Shown here one piece after another: positions 39,300 to 48,566 of a stretch of 64,000 bases of DNA. A program made the position numbers and the translations under genes. Every line of letters starts with the position of its first letter. Within the stretch, counting starts at the first letter, position 1. A model generated the notes under the pieces. That model made no database searches. It was given only the letters and a program-made list of their open reading frames with translations, and had not been told where the DNA came from. Source of the DNA: Desulfopila inferna (GTDB taxonomy: Bacteria; Desulfobacterota; Desulfobulbia; Desulfobulbales; Desulfocapsaceae); contig NZ_JAFFQE010000002.1 in NCBI RefSeq assembly GCF_016919005.1, positions 124,001 to 188,000 on the forward strand. Reading direction: 5' to 3'.

Positions 39300-40715
39300 A
39301 TGGACACCTCAAAAGACCTCACCGGCGCAGCCACACGGATCATTCTCGATTCCATCTCCGATGGTGTATTCACCGTTGATCACCATTTTTTCATTACCTC
39401 TTTCAACAGTGCAGCTGAAAAAATTACCGGTTTTACTAAAAAAGATGCCATAGGCAGGAATTGTCGGGAGATATTCCGGTCAAATATGTGCACAGGAGCA
39501 TGCGCCCTCAAAAAAACCATGGAGGAGCAGCGGGGTTTTGTCAACAGTTCCACCACAATCACCAATCGTCAAGGGAAATCTATTCCGATTTCAGTATCAA
39601 CGTCTCTTCTCAAAGATAATAAAGGCAGGGTGCTGGGAGGAGTGGAAACTTTTCGCGACCTGAGTATCGTCGAAGGTCTCAGGCGCGAACTGGAAGGAAT
39701 AGTCAAAGTGGGCCGTATGTTTTCGCGAAACCGGGAAATGAAGCAGATCTTCTCTATTGTCCAACAGGTCGGAGAGAGTGAAGCGACGGTACTCATAGAA
39801 GGGGAAACAGGAACAGGCAAGGAACTGCTCTCCCGTGCCATTCATTCCTATTCATTACGACAGGATAAACGCTTTGTGGCAATAAACTGCGGCGCCCTTC
39901 CGGATACCCTGCTCGAATCGGAACTTTTCGGCTACAAGGCCGGAGCCTTTACCGGTGCCACTCATGACAAAGAGGGCCTCTTCGGCAGCGCCGGCCGAGG
40001 TACTGTGCTTCTTGATGAAATAGGCGACACCAGCCCAGCCTTTCAGGTTAAACTTCTTCGCCTCCTCGAAGAGAAAGAATTCCAGCCGCTGGGCAGCGTC
40101 AGAACCAGGAAGACCGAAGCACGGATTATTGCAGCAACAAATAAAAATCTTGCCGAAATGGTTGAACAGGAGACCTTTCGCCAGGATCTCTACTATCGTA
40201 TCAATGTTATCCATCTCAAGCTCCCGCCACTGCACGACAGAGCCGAGGATATACCTCTTCTCCTTGAGCGTTTTATTGAAAGGATGAATAGCGTAAAAGG
40301 GTACAACGTTACAGCGATGTCTCCCGAAGCCTTGGAGATCCTGATGTCTCACAACTATCCCGGCAATATTCGGGAACTCGAAAATATTGTGGAGCATGCC
40401 TTTGTTCTTTGCCGCAAAGACATGATACAGCCTCACCATCTTCCACCTTCTCTGACCCGGAGAGCATCACCCACCCGCCAAAACAGCCAATCTTCCTTTG
40501 CGGATAATTCTATTCTTTCAGCAGTACAGGCGACCGAGCGGGAAATCATCGATGCTGCGCTCAAAGCTAATAATTATAACCGTCGTGCCGCCTCGAAGCA
40601 GCTCGGCATGCACACCTCAACGCTGTATCGGAAGATGCAAAAACTGCATATACGTCTACCTGAAGTTGACGGACGCTCCACCCGACTCACCTCGTCTTCC
40701 TATATTTCTTTATAA
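39300..40715 (+). CDS. Sigma-54-dependent activator with PAS domain
   Basis: A 471-residue enhancer-binding protein. Residues ~10-120 are a PAS domain, including FRSNMCTGACALKKTM, a Cys pair placed as in redox- or ligand-sensing PAS domains. The AAA+ domain (~145-370) has Walker A GETGTGKELLSRAI, the sigma-54 contact loop GAFTGA, and GTVLLDEIGD. A Fis-type HTH lies at the C-terminus (NNYNRRAASKQLGMHTSTLYRKMQKL). The adjacent operon has a sigma-54 promoter, so this is its probable activator. Confidence 0.93.
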   Translation: MDTSKDLTGAATRIILDSISDGVFTVDHHFFITSFNSAAEKITGFTKKDAIGRNCREIFRSNMCTGACALKKTMEEQRGFVNSSTTITNRQGKSIPISVSTSLLKDNKGRVLGGVETFRDLSIVEGLRRELEGIVKVGRMFSRNREMKQIFSIVQQVGESEATVLIEGETGTGKELLSRAIHSYSLRQDKRFVAINCGALPDTLLESELFGYKAGAFTGATHDKEGLFGSAGRGTVLLDEIGDTSPAFQVKLLRLLEEKEFQPLGSVRTRKTEARIIAATNKNLAEMVEQETFRQDLYYRINVIHLKLPPLHDRAEDIPLLLERFIERMNSVKGYNVTAMSPEALEILMSHNYPGNIRELENIVEHAFVLCRKDMIQPHHLPPSLTRRASPTRQNSQSSFADNSILSAVQATEREIIDAALKANNYNRRAASKQLGMHTSTLYRKMQKLHIRLPEVDGRSTRLTSSSYISL

Positions 40716-40721
40716 AAAAAT

Positions 40722-40781
40722 CCTCATTACCCCTAATCCTCAACTCCAGACCACGAGATGCTAAATTTCAGGGGTAATCAG
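40722..40781. repeat. Family B inverted-repeat element, short copy
   Basis: Outer ends are CTCATTACCCCTAATCCTCA and AAATTTCAGGGGTAATCAG, matching the ends of the 162-bp element at 26469-26630 but with almost no internal sequence. It may be an internally deleted copy. A runs flank it. Confidence 0.7.
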
Positions 40782-41226
40782 AAAAAAAAAGATAAAAAAT
40801 CACAGAAGTTGTCGTATATCGATGAGTCCATCAAAATAGAATTGCTTATGGCAATATGGTCGCATCGCTTCCACCTAAACGCAATTGAACAAAACCTCTC
40901 GTGCATTGGTGTTGAAGAACCGGGCTCCCGGCCCCGGACTGTCGCGTTAATGCAGCATTATGCGTCGCTCTGCATGGTCGAATAGTAGCACATTTGCAGC
41001 GATCTCCTCACATTCTCAAAAAGACACGAAAAGCCATTTTGTGCATTTGCCCGTATACAGGCACTTTCCTCTAGTGGTTCCGTTTCTCACTCTTCTGGCA
41101 CAGCTATTGCTCAAGCAACTTCAGCAGTAAAAGGACTTCAATAGGTAAACACTGCCTTGTCTCTGCTGTTTTCAAAGGAAACGAATGTTCGGGAGTTTGT
41201 CATAGAAATAGAGAAAAGGGAAACAC
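40782..41226. other. Promoter region of the ORP-like operon
   Basis: This ~445-bp region holds the sigma-54 promoter (41096-41110). A palindrome TAATGCAGCATTA at 40948-40960 is a possible activator site, about 145 bp upstream. The open frame at 40758-40985 has no domain and is not called. Confidence 0.55.
41096..41110 (+). promoter_or_regulatory. Sigma-54 promoter (-24/-12)
   Basis: TGGCAC, five bases, then TTGC (TGGCAC-AGCTA-TTGC) matches the consensus exactly. Transcription should start near 41122, about 105 bp before the first gene of the operon. The upstream sigma-54 activator gene lies on the same strand. Confidence 0.9.
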
Positions 41227-41607
41227 ATGACCATTGTAATTATCGGACAAGAGGCTGGAGAGCTGCAGAGTTTCATTGATCATCTTCGCATCAATGGCCA
41301 TGAGGTCACCACTGTCTCATCTAAGGATGAAGTGCAATTGCTGCCTACTTTGGAGAACATTGAGACGGTCCTGGCACATGAGCGCGACCTTCTCCTGGTA
41401 AAGGAAATTATCAAACTTTTCCCGATGCTCAATTATGGGGTGATAAGCTCAGAACCCTCTGATGTTTTTCATGAACTAACGGAAGGCTATGGAATTTTCA
41501 TGCAGCTTCCCTCTCCCCCAGGGCAAAAAGACGCTGATGAAATGCTGTCCAGGCTCCAGCATTTGCGTGGCTTTACCAAAATAGTTGCTGAAGGAGGGAG
41601 AAAATGA
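41227..41607 (+). CDS. Receiver-like small protein, first gene of ORP-like operon
   Basis: A 126-residue protein with an alternating strand-helix pattern (TIVIIGQEAGELQSFIDHLRINGHEVTTVSS). This resembles a degenerate response-regulator fold without a clear phospho-acceptor Asp. It overlaps the next ATPase gene by 4 bp. D. vulgaris has a conserved hypothetical at a comparable place in its ORP locus, but I cannot show they correspond. Confidence 0.7.
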   Translation: MTIVIIGQEAGELQSFIDHLRINGHEVTTVSSKDEVQLLPTLENIETVLAHERDLLLVKEIIKLFPMLNYGVISSEPSDVFHELTEGYGIFMQLPSPPGQKDADEMLSRLQHLRGFTKIVAEGGRK

Positions 41608-42458
41608 TTATCAGCGTGGCCAGCGGCAAGGGAGGTACCGGCAAAACCACGGTATCCACAAATCTGGCAGCAGCACTACATGAGAAGGTTACTTTTCTGG
41701 ATTGTGATGTTGAAGAACCAAATGCGCATCTCTTTCTCCGGCCTGAGATAGAGAAAAACGACAAGGTATATACCCTCATTCCTGAAATTGACGAAGACCG
41801 TTGCGATCAATGCCATAAATGCGTTGATATCTGCCGATTCGGGGCGATAACAGTAGTGGGTAAATCCTTCCTGCTCTTTCCCGAGCTGTGCCATAGCTGC
41901 GGCGGCTGCATCGTGGTATGCCCGCAGAAATGTCTGTCGGAAGGGAAAAGAGAGCTTGGTTACATAGAATCGGGGAAATCGGGGACCATCAATTTTCACC
42001 GTGGCGTTCTCCGTATAGGTGAAGCGATGTCGCCTCCACTGATTAAGCAATTACGCAAAAAAGGCAGCACCGCCGATCCGGTGATTATCGATGCACCTCC
42101 GGGTACATCCTGCCCGGTAATCGCGGCCATGCATGGCGTCGATTATATCGTGCTGGTCACCGAACCCACCCCCTTTGGTCTGCATGATCTCCGGCTCGCT
42201 CACGAGACCGTCAAGGAACTCGGTATCCCCTGTGGACTGGTGATCAATCGCGCCGATCTGGGCGACAGCAAAGTGCAAGAATACGCGAAAGACAACAATT
42301 TGCCGATTCTGCTTGAGATTCCTTTCAGCAAACAGATCGCCGAACTCTATTCGCGCGGGATCATGATGGTCGATGAGCTGCATGAATGGAGAGAGGTATT
42401 CAGAAATCTCTATGTAGATATTGAACGACAGGTGACCACGGCAAGGAGCACATCATGA
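41604..42458 (+). CDS. MinD/Mrp-type ATPase with ferredoxin insert 1
   Basis: A 284-residue P-loop ATPase. The deviant Walker A is SGKGGTGKTTVSTN, and the later block is VIIDAPPGTSCPVIAAM. Between ~60 and 110 lies a ferredoxin insert with two four-Cys motifs: CDQCHKCVDIC and CHSCGGCIVVC. This is the same architecture as the MinD-ferredoxin proteins in ORP clusters. The adjacent copies overlap by 4 bp. Confidence 0.92.
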   Translation: MIISVASGKGGTGKTTVSTNLAAALHEKVTFLDCDVEEPNAHLFLRPEIEKNDKVYTLIPEIDEDRCDQCHKCVDICRFGAITVVGKSFLLFPELCHSCGGCIVVCPQKCLSEGKRELGYIESGKSGTINFHRGVLRIGEAMSPPLIKQLRKKGSTADPVIIDAPPGTSCPVIAAMHGVDYIVLVTEPTPFGLHDLRLAHETVKELGIPCGLVINRADLGDSKVQEYAKDNNLPILLEIPFSKQIAELYSRGIMMVDELHEWREVFRNLYVDIERQVTTARSTS

Positions 42459-43354
42459 AAGAATTTGTCATTATCAGCGGCAAAGGCGGCACGGGAAAGA
42501 CCAGCCTTACCGCAGCCTTTGCCCATTTAGCAGACTTTCCCGTTCTTTGCGACGCAGACGTTGATGCAGCGGATCTGCATCTCCTTCTGTCCCCTGAGAT
42601 CAGGGAACGCCATGACTTTATGGGCGGCAATCTCGCCGTAATAAATCAGAACGCCTGCAGCGAGTGCGGCTACTGCAGGAAGCTCTGCAGGTTTGATGCT
42701 ATCTCCCCAGAATTCAGGGTTGACCCGATCAGCTGCGAAGGCTGCGGTGTCTGCGTTGATCTCTGCCCGGAAAAGGCTATCGACTTTCCACAGCAAAGAT
42801 GCGGTGAATGGTTCATCTCGGAAACACCCGCAGGCCCTATGGTGCATGCCAGGCTTGGGATTGCCGAGGAAAATTCCGGCAAACTGGTCAGCCTGATTCG
42901 GCGCCAGGCCCAGCAGCTGGCAGAGAAGAACAATCATGAACTGATAATCACCGACGGACCTCCAGGTATAGGTTGTCCGGTGATCGCCGCAATGACCGGG
43001 GCTCATGCCGTGGTCATCGTCGTCGAACCAACGATTTCGGGAATGCACGACGTACAGCGGGTCGCCTCGCTTGCACATCATTTCGGCATCGCGGCCATGC
43101 TCTGCGTCAACCGCTTCGACATCAATCTTGAGGTGACAGAAGAGATAGAGCTATTTGCCAAACACCAAGGGATAACGGTCCTGCCGCGAATCCCCTTTGA
43201 TCCCTCGTTCACCATGGCCATGGTTGAGGCAAAAACTCTGGTCGAATACGCGCCGGATTCGGAAACTTCCACCATAATTAAGGATGTATGGAAAACCATA
43301 TACACCACCACGGTGCAGAAAATCAACCAACCATTAATTACAAAAATCGTATAA
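42455..43354 (+). CDS. MinD/Mrp-type ATPase with ferredoxin insert 2
   Basis: A 299-residue paralogue. Walker A is SGKGGTGKTSL. The ferredoxin insert has CSECGYCRKLC and CEGCGVCVDLC, followed by ITDGPPGIGCPVIAAM. It may form a heteromer with the first ATPase. It overlaps the previous gene by 4 bp. Confidence 0.92.
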   Translation: MKEFVIISGKGGTGKTSLTAAFAHLADFPVLCDADVDAADLHLLLSPEIRERHDFMGGNLAVINQNACSECGYCRKLCRFDAISPEFRVDPISCEGCGVCVDLCPEKAIDFPQQRCGEWFISETPAGPMVHARLGIAEENSGKLVSLIRRQAQQLAEKNNHELIITDGPPGIGCPVIAAMTGAHAVVIVVEPTISGMHDVQRVASLAHHFGIAAMLCVNRFDINLEVTEEIELFAKHQGITVLPRIPFDPSFTMAMVEAKTLVEYAPDSETSTIIKDVWKTIYTTTVQKINQPLITKIV

Positions 43355-43371
43355 AAAAGGAGCACCATAGC

Positions 43372-43755
43372 ATGAAAACAATGCGAGTAGCTATTCCTTC
43401 GAATGGATTGGGAGGTCTGGACGGCACCCGGGCAGGTCACTTCGGCCATTGTGATGTTTTTACCGTCATAGATTGTCAAAATGGCGAAATCGTCGATGTA
43501 ACCACCATAAAAAACGAGGAGCATGTCCAGGGCGGCTGTATGGTTCCGGTTAATCTGCTCGCCGGACACAAGGTCGATGCCCTTTTGGTCGGCGGTATCG
43601 GCATGCGCCCCCTGATGGGCTTCAAAGAGGCGGGGATCAGGGTTTACCATGAAGCCGAGCGCGCTGAAATACGAGCTGTTATCGATGATCTGATCGCCGG
43701 AAGAATTCCTGAAATCCGCAGTGATCAGGTCTGCGGCGGCGGTGGCGGCCAGTGA
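43372..43755 (+). CDS. NifX/ORP-like cofactor-binding protein 1
   Basis: A 127-residue NifX-family protein (FeMo-cofactor or Mo-Cu-cluster binding fold). It begins RVAIPSNGLGGLDGTRAGHFGHCDVFTVID and includes GGCMVPVNLLAGHKVDALLVGGIGMRPL. It ends Gly-rich (CGGGGGQ). The ATG at 43372 has AAGGAG ~10 bp upstream; a frame start at 43288 is not supported. ORP itself is a NifX-like protein carrying a Mo-Cu cluster, but binding is not proven here. Confidence 0.9.
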   Translation: MKTMRVAIPSNGLGGLDGTRAGHFGHCDVFTVIDCQNGEIVDVTTIKNEEHVQGGCMVPVNLLAGHKVDALLVGGIGMRPLMGFKEAGIRVYHEAERAEIRAVIDDLIAGRIPEIRSDQVCGGGGGQ

Positions 43756-43777
43756 AAATGATGCAGGAGGAATACAA

Positions 43778-44137
43778 ATGAAAATCGCAGTCACATCAAC
43801 AGGCAGGACCCTGCAGGATCCCGTGGATCCCCGTTTCGGCAGGGCGGCCTTTATTCTCATCGTCGATACGGATACCATGGAGTTTGAATGTATCGACAAT
43901 ACTCCCAATATCAACGCCTTCAAAGGAGCAGGCATTCAGAGCGCCGGCATGATCAGCGACCGTGGTGCGGAAATTCTTTTGACCGGGTATTGCGGACCAA
44001 ACGCCTTCCGCACCGCTCAGGCAGCAGGCATAAAGGTGGTCAGCGATGTCAGCGGCACGGGAGAAGAGGCGGTCAAACAATTCCTTGCGGGGTCGCTTAC
44101 CTACAGCAACACCCCCAATGCCGATGGTCACTGGTAA
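43778..44137 (+). CDS. NifX/ORP-like cofactor-binding protein 2
   Basis: A 119-residue paralogue. It has KIAVTSTGRTLQDPVDPRFGRAAFILIVD, GAGIQSAGMISDRGAEILLTGYCGPNAF and ends DGHW. AGGAGG lies seven bases upstream of the ATG at 43778; the earlier in-frame start at 43721 lacks support. It lies 22 bp after its neighbour. Confidence 0.9.
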   Translation: MKIAVTSTGRTLQDPVDPRFGRAAFILIVDTDTMEFECIDNTPNINAFKGAGIQSAGMISDRGAEILLTGYCGPNAFRTAQAAGIKVVSDVSGTGEEAVKQFLAGSLTYSNTPNADGHW

Positions 44138-44180
44138 TGGCAAATAACAGCTCTATTAACTCAACCAATAGAAAAGACAG

Positions 44181-44639
44181 ATGAACAGCAACAAACTGGA
44201 TATATTCCTCGACGAACTCCAGGAGGACATCCTCGAGGACACCTACAGGGCCTATGGCCCCAAAGGCTATGACCGCTGGCTCAACCCTCGATATTGTTAT
44301 ATATTGGACTCTCCCGACAGCTGGGCATCATTGACCGGTGACTGCGGGGACAGGATCGATATTTATCTACAAATAGACAAGATTAAAAATATTGTCAGCG
44401 ATGGTTCATATCAGACCACGGGATGCGCTTCCAGTTCGATTTGCGGATCGTTTGCAGTGGAAATGGCGATTGGTAAAAGTCCTGATGAAATCCTTGATAT
44501 GTCGGCAGCGACACTGCTTAACGAATTAGGGGGGTTTCCCAAAGAGGAAGAGCATTGTGCTCATCTCGCCATAACTACAGTCAAGGAGGCAATCAACCTC
44601 TACATGCAGAACCAGGCAGCAAAGCACACTACAAACTGA
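44181..44639 (+). CDS. NifU N-terminal/IscU-type iron-sulfur scaffold
   Basis: A 152-residue protein with the three conserved scaffold cysteines: GDCGDRIDIYL, TTGCASSSICGSF and EEHCAHLA. The segment LNELGGFPKEEEHC is typical of NifU-N. It ends the operon, 43 bp after the second NifX protein, with a terminator downstream. It could assemble clusters for the MinD-ferredoxin proteins. Confidence 0.9.
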   Translation: MNSNKLDIFLDELQEDILEDTYRAYGPKGYDRWLNPRYCYILDSPDSWASLTGDCGDRIDIYLQIDKIKNIVSDGSYQTTGCASSSICGSFAVEMAIGKSPDEILDMSAATLLNELGGFPKEEEHCAHLAITTVKEAINLYMQNQAAKHTTN

Positions 44640-44664
44640 CACATTCATTTGCAGCGGCCCCAAG

Positions 44665-44698
44665 GGCAAATCCCCTCTTCCTCCAGGGATTTGCCTTT
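44665..44698 (+). terminator. Terminator of the ORP-like operon
   Basis: GGCAAATCCC (44665-44674) pairs with GGGATTTGCC (44686-44695), followed by TTTCT. It is 25 bp past the last gene. Confidence 0.85.
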
Positions 44699-44772
44699 CT
44701 GTCTGTCGTCGGAGATATCTCAGATTATTCCACCTGGTCAGGACGACTTTCCTATCAAAGAGGACCCGATCA

Positions 44773-45837
44773 TCAAAAGAGAATCAGGGGCTTTATCACT
44801 CCATCTTCCTTTGACTCCATCATCTGAAAAGCCTTTTCAATGTCCTTGAAATCAAATGTATGCGAAGTCATGGGCGTGGGGTCCACCCTGCCGGTTTCAA
44901 TCAGTCGGAGCAGCCGCGACATGCGCTCTTTCCCACCCGGGCAGAGGGCTGTCCTGATGGTTTTATCACTCATTCCCACACCCCAGGCAATCCGCGGGAT
45001 GTTCACGATATCACCCTTGCCGTGATAGCCGATGTTGGAGATGGTGCCCCCCGGACGGGTAACCTTGATACAGTTTTCAAATGTTTTCTGTGAACCGAAC
45101 GATTCTATACTTGAGTCGACTCCTTCACCATCGGTAATCTCTAAAATAGCTTCGACCGGATCCTTTTCATTGAAATCAATCACCAGATCCGCACCAAAAT
45201 GCTTGGCCAATTCCTTACGTTTAGGAATGCCTTCAACTGCAATCACCAGTCCCGCTCCCAAAAGACGTGAGCCCACCGTTGCCATCAGCCCCACGGGGCC
45301 CTGGGCGAAAACGGCGACACTGCCGCCGATAGGGATATTCGCATGCTCGGCACCGACAAATCCCGTGGACATCATATCCGTAGCTTAAACAGCTGACTCG
45401 TCAGGTACAGCAGGAGGTATCAGAGCAATGTTGGCTTCGGCATTGTTAACAAGAAAACATTCTGCAAACACACCATCTTTTACATTGGCAAATTTCCAAC
45501 CGCCGAGCATCTCCGTACACTGGGAGGTATAGCCCCTGAGACAATTGCGGCAGCTGTAGCATGGGGTGATGGCGTTCACGGCAACCCGGTCTCCTTCCTT
45601 GACGCACTTCACTTCACTGCCGAGCTTCTCAACAATGCCGACAGCCTCATGCCCCAGCGTCAGATCCTGCCGTTCACCGTTACCACCACCAACCGTGTGG
45701 GTGTCCGAGGTGCAGATCAGTGCCTTGGTGGTTTTAATGATCGCCCCGGTCGGTCCGGGATCTTCGGGGACAGGTTTCTCCATAATTCCAACTTTCCCAA
45801 TGGAGCGCATAACGAATGTCTGCATCATTTTAGCCAT
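44773..45837 (-). pseudogene. Zinc alcohol dehydrogenase interrupted by a TAA stop
   Basis: Together the two open frames, 45837-45385 and 45375-44773, make a 353-residue medium-chain zinc ADH like the Thermoanaerobacter secondary ADH. It begins MAKMMQTFVMRSIGKVG, with ICTSDTHT (catalytic Cys), GHEAVG, TDMMSTG, the Rossmann block VAVFAQGPVGLMATVGSRLLGAG, and CPGGKERM. Between DESAV and ATDMMSTG there is one TAA codon where a residue should be; the frame is otherwise unbroken. A codon like TAC or TAT mutated to TAA explains it. GGAGG lies upstream of the ATG. A sequencing error is possible. Confidence 0.85.
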
Positions 45838-46082
45838 AACTGTTCCTCCCAGCACTTAGCGGTTAACGTTCAATAGGTGGAATCCCTATGATTATTGTTT
45901 TTTAGAACATCTACTGTGATATAACAGACCGCAAAAAGCATGCCACACTCTTGTGATAGGGATAAACAGTTTCATGGATAATTTTTACAGCTCTGCCTAT
46001 AATAGAAAGAACATGGTAGAAAGACATAATAATTGAAACACCCGGTACATATCTCTGTCCAAAAGCTGTTCAGGAGAATGAT

Positions 46083-47162
46083 ATGATCAGATTCCCTGTC
46101 ATGATTGCCGCTCTGACCTCGGCATTCCTGATATCATCCTGTTTCTTAAAACCGCCTTCCTTTAATGAACAGAAATGGCTGGAAACTGTAGAAAATACAG
46201 ACATAAAGGATCTCTATGCGCAAAATTTCCGTGACGGCGCCTTTACTAATCCCTGGCTTGTTCAGAAGGAGCGGTCTTTCGCTGATTTTCTTCGTTGGCG
46301 TTTTACCAAATCGCCATCCTACAGCGAAAAAGCTGAAGATAACAAACCGAAAATTATACCGGACCTGATGGAGCGCATTGAGGCTCTGGACCCCGCTGAA
46401 AATTTCCTTGTCTGGATCGGCCACGCCACCTTTCTCTTTCGGATTCAGGGAGAATACTGGCTTACCGATCCTATCTTCACCGAACGCGCCCTTATACCAA
46501 AACGCATCATCCCACCGGCAATTCGTGCTGATGATATCTCTCATCTCAGGCCACTCCATATCCTGCTTTCCCACAATCATTATGACCATCTCGACAAGGC
46601 GTCGCTGCGGGATCTTCCCGTACACGCTTCCTTTCATGTTCCCAAGGGACTTGGAGAATATGTTGCCTCCCTGGTAAAAGGTCCCGTCAGCGAGATGAAC
46701 TGGTGGGACGAGAAGAAAATGGACAGCGGCGCCACAATCACCTGTCTCCCGGCTCAGCATTGGTCAAGACGTCTTTTCCAAGGCTATAACACCACCCTGT
46801 GGGCTAGCTATATGGTGAGTTATGCAGGCAAAAACATCTATTTTGGCGGAGACAGCGGGTATTTTAAAGGGTATCGTGAAATAGGAAATCTATTCGATAA
46901 TATTGATTTTGCCCTGCTGCCCATCACCGCATATGAACCCCGCTGGTTCATGCATTATCCCCATATTGACACCAGAGAGGCAATCCGCGCCTTTGAGGAT
47001 CTTGGCGCGGAATACTTTATCCCCACGCAATGGGGTACTTTCAAACTCGGCGATAATCCGCCCGGACTTCCTCCTCTCGACCTGCGCAGAAATATCGACG
47101 AGATGCAGCTCAACCCTGAACGATTTCTGATCCTTGATATCGGCAGTTTGCATCGGTTTTAA
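46083..47162 (+). CDS. Metallo-beta-lactamase-fold lipoprotein (NAPE-PLD/UlaG type)
   Basis: A 359-residue protein with AGGAGA before its ATG. Residues 1-~20 are a lipoprotein signal with lipobox LISSC. The metal-binding block HILLSHNHYDHLDK (HxHxDH) lies mid-protein, followed by the LPAQHWSRRLFQG His and the GGDSGYFKGY Asp. The sequence GWHPTQWGT-like motif here reads FIPTQWGTFKL. It resembles NAPE phospholipase D and UlaG-type enzymes; substrate unknown. It probably acts on the periplasmic face. Confidence 0.87.
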   Translation: MIRFPVMIAALTSAFLISSCFLKPPSFNEQKWLETVENTDIKDLYAQNFRDGAFTNPWLVQKERSFADFLRWRFTKSPSYSEKAEDNKPKIIPDLMERIEALDPAENFLVWIGHATFLFRIQGEYWLTDPIFTERALIPKRIIPPAIRADDISHLRPLHILLSHNHYDHLDKASLRDLPVHASFHVPKGLGEYVASLVKGPVSEMNWWDEKKMDSGATITCLPAQHWSRRLFQGYNTTLWASYMVSYAGKNIYFGGDSGYFKGYREIGNLFDNIDFALLPITAYEPRWFMHYPHIDTREAIRAFEDLGAEYFIPTQWGTFKLGDNPPGLPPLDLRRNIDEMQLNPERFLILDIGSLHRF

Positions 47163-47436
47163 TCTAAACCCGTTGACCTTGGCCATAGAGGCCAATTCAC
47201 GGATTTCGACATCAGGTTTCATGTTTTTTTTGCAGCTCCCAAGGGGGTGCTGCCCTGAATAAAAGTTTCTCGAGAGTAAAGCACTTTACGCTCTTCAGTG
47301 CAAATTGCCGGTTTCCACTGTATATTGAAGATGAGAGAACGATGATGGCAGGACAGGATTAACGGCTTCGTAAAACTTCAATCTCCAAGACAAGAATAAT
47401 TTTCCGTCGAAATACGATGCTTGCTCAAAAAACAGG

Positions 47437-48294
47437 TTGTCACCCATGCGCAATACAATTTCAAATCCGATACACGAGTTTATTGCAGCCGCGAGCAAAT
47501 CATACAGCTACAATGTGCTTGAAAATGTCTATATCTGGTTCGGATTCTTATGGGGTTTGCCGATTCCACTGGTAACAATCTTCTTCGAGATGCATGTGCT
47601 TGAGGAAAGTGGAATTGATCAAGGGATACTGACCACCCTGAGCTCACCGGTGCAATGGTTTTTTCTCGCCCATCCCCTGCTCTTCGGAATTCTTTTCGGG
47701 ATCCTCGGGACCATACGATATGCAAAGGACAGCGAACTGAAAAGTACTATCAGCCAACTCAATGATCTGACAATTCACGATGCCTTGACCGGACTGAAGA
47801 ATCGACGCTATTTTGCCCATATTTTCCACGATGAATGTGCCCGCAGCATGAGACGCAGAGAACCGCTGGCTCTCCTCTTTCTCGACATCGATTTTTTCAA
47901 GCAGATAAACGATGTCCACGGCCATCACTTCGGAGACATTGTCCTTAAAGAATTAGGAGCCTATCTCCTGAAAGAATGCCGGCCCTATGATACCCCGGTG
48001 CGCTGGGGAGGAGAGGAATTTCTGATTCTTCTGCGGGCTACCGATGAAGCTGCAGCAGTCATTTTTGCGGAAAGAATTCGACGAGGGGTCGAATCCGGTC
48101 TCGGATTAGCTATTGCCATGCCGGTAACCATATCCATCGGCCTGGCGCAATATCAACAGAATGACACCTTGGAAACCTTGACTGAGCGGGCTGACCAGGC
48201 ACTTTACCATGCCAAACAGACCGGCAGGAACAAAACTGTTTCCTGGAAAGCATTACAGTCTGCCCGAAAATCACCACAGGCTGATCGGGAGTGA
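47437..48294 (+). CDS. Diguanylate cyclase (GGDEF)
   Basis: A 285-residue membrane protein with two hydrophobic segments (~30-50 and ~75-92). The GGDEF domain (~105-270) has DALTGLKNRRYF, LFLDIDFFKQINDVHGH and RWGGEEFLILL, the active GGEEF form. A clear RxxD inhibitory site is not seen. It would synthesise c-di-GMP. The start has a weak ribosome site. Confidence 0.9.
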   Translation: MSPMRNTISNPIHEFIAAASKSYSYNVLENVYIWFGFLWGLPIPLVTIFFEMHVLEESGIDQGILTTLSSPVQWFFLAHPLLFGILFGILGTIRYAKDSELKSTISQLNDLTIHDALTGLKNRRYFAHIFHDECARSMRRREPLALLFLDIDFFKQINDVHGHHFGDIVLKELGAYLLKECRPYDTPVRWGGEEFLILLRATDEAAAVIFAERIRRGVESGLGLAIAMPVTISIGLAQYQQNDTLETLTERADQALYHAKQTGRNKTVSWKALQSARKSPQADRE

Positions 48295-48566
48295 TCGATA
48301 TTTCGATTCTCGCCACACTTTATAAAAAGATCCTCCAACGCCTCAAATCATGCCTGTCCAATCCCGCTTGCCCTTTTGGCTTACCGGCAATATTACTTCT
48401 TCGATCACATACCCCAGCTCCTTCAGTCGTGCCTATCAGGCAGAATTGTCGCGTATTATTTGATAGGCAGCCTCCAGGACACCAGCTGCAACATAGTAAT
48501 TGAAATTTCAGCTCTATTAGAGTAATGAGCATAATCATAACTACCTCTTTAACCCTGGAGAAAAAT

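Noticed and set aside
40758-40985. Plus-strand frame before the sigma-54 promoter
   Set aside because: It begins inside the family B element and has no domain.
44773-45855. ADH stop as selenocysteine or pyrrolysine
   Set aside because: The codon is TAA, which codes for neither.
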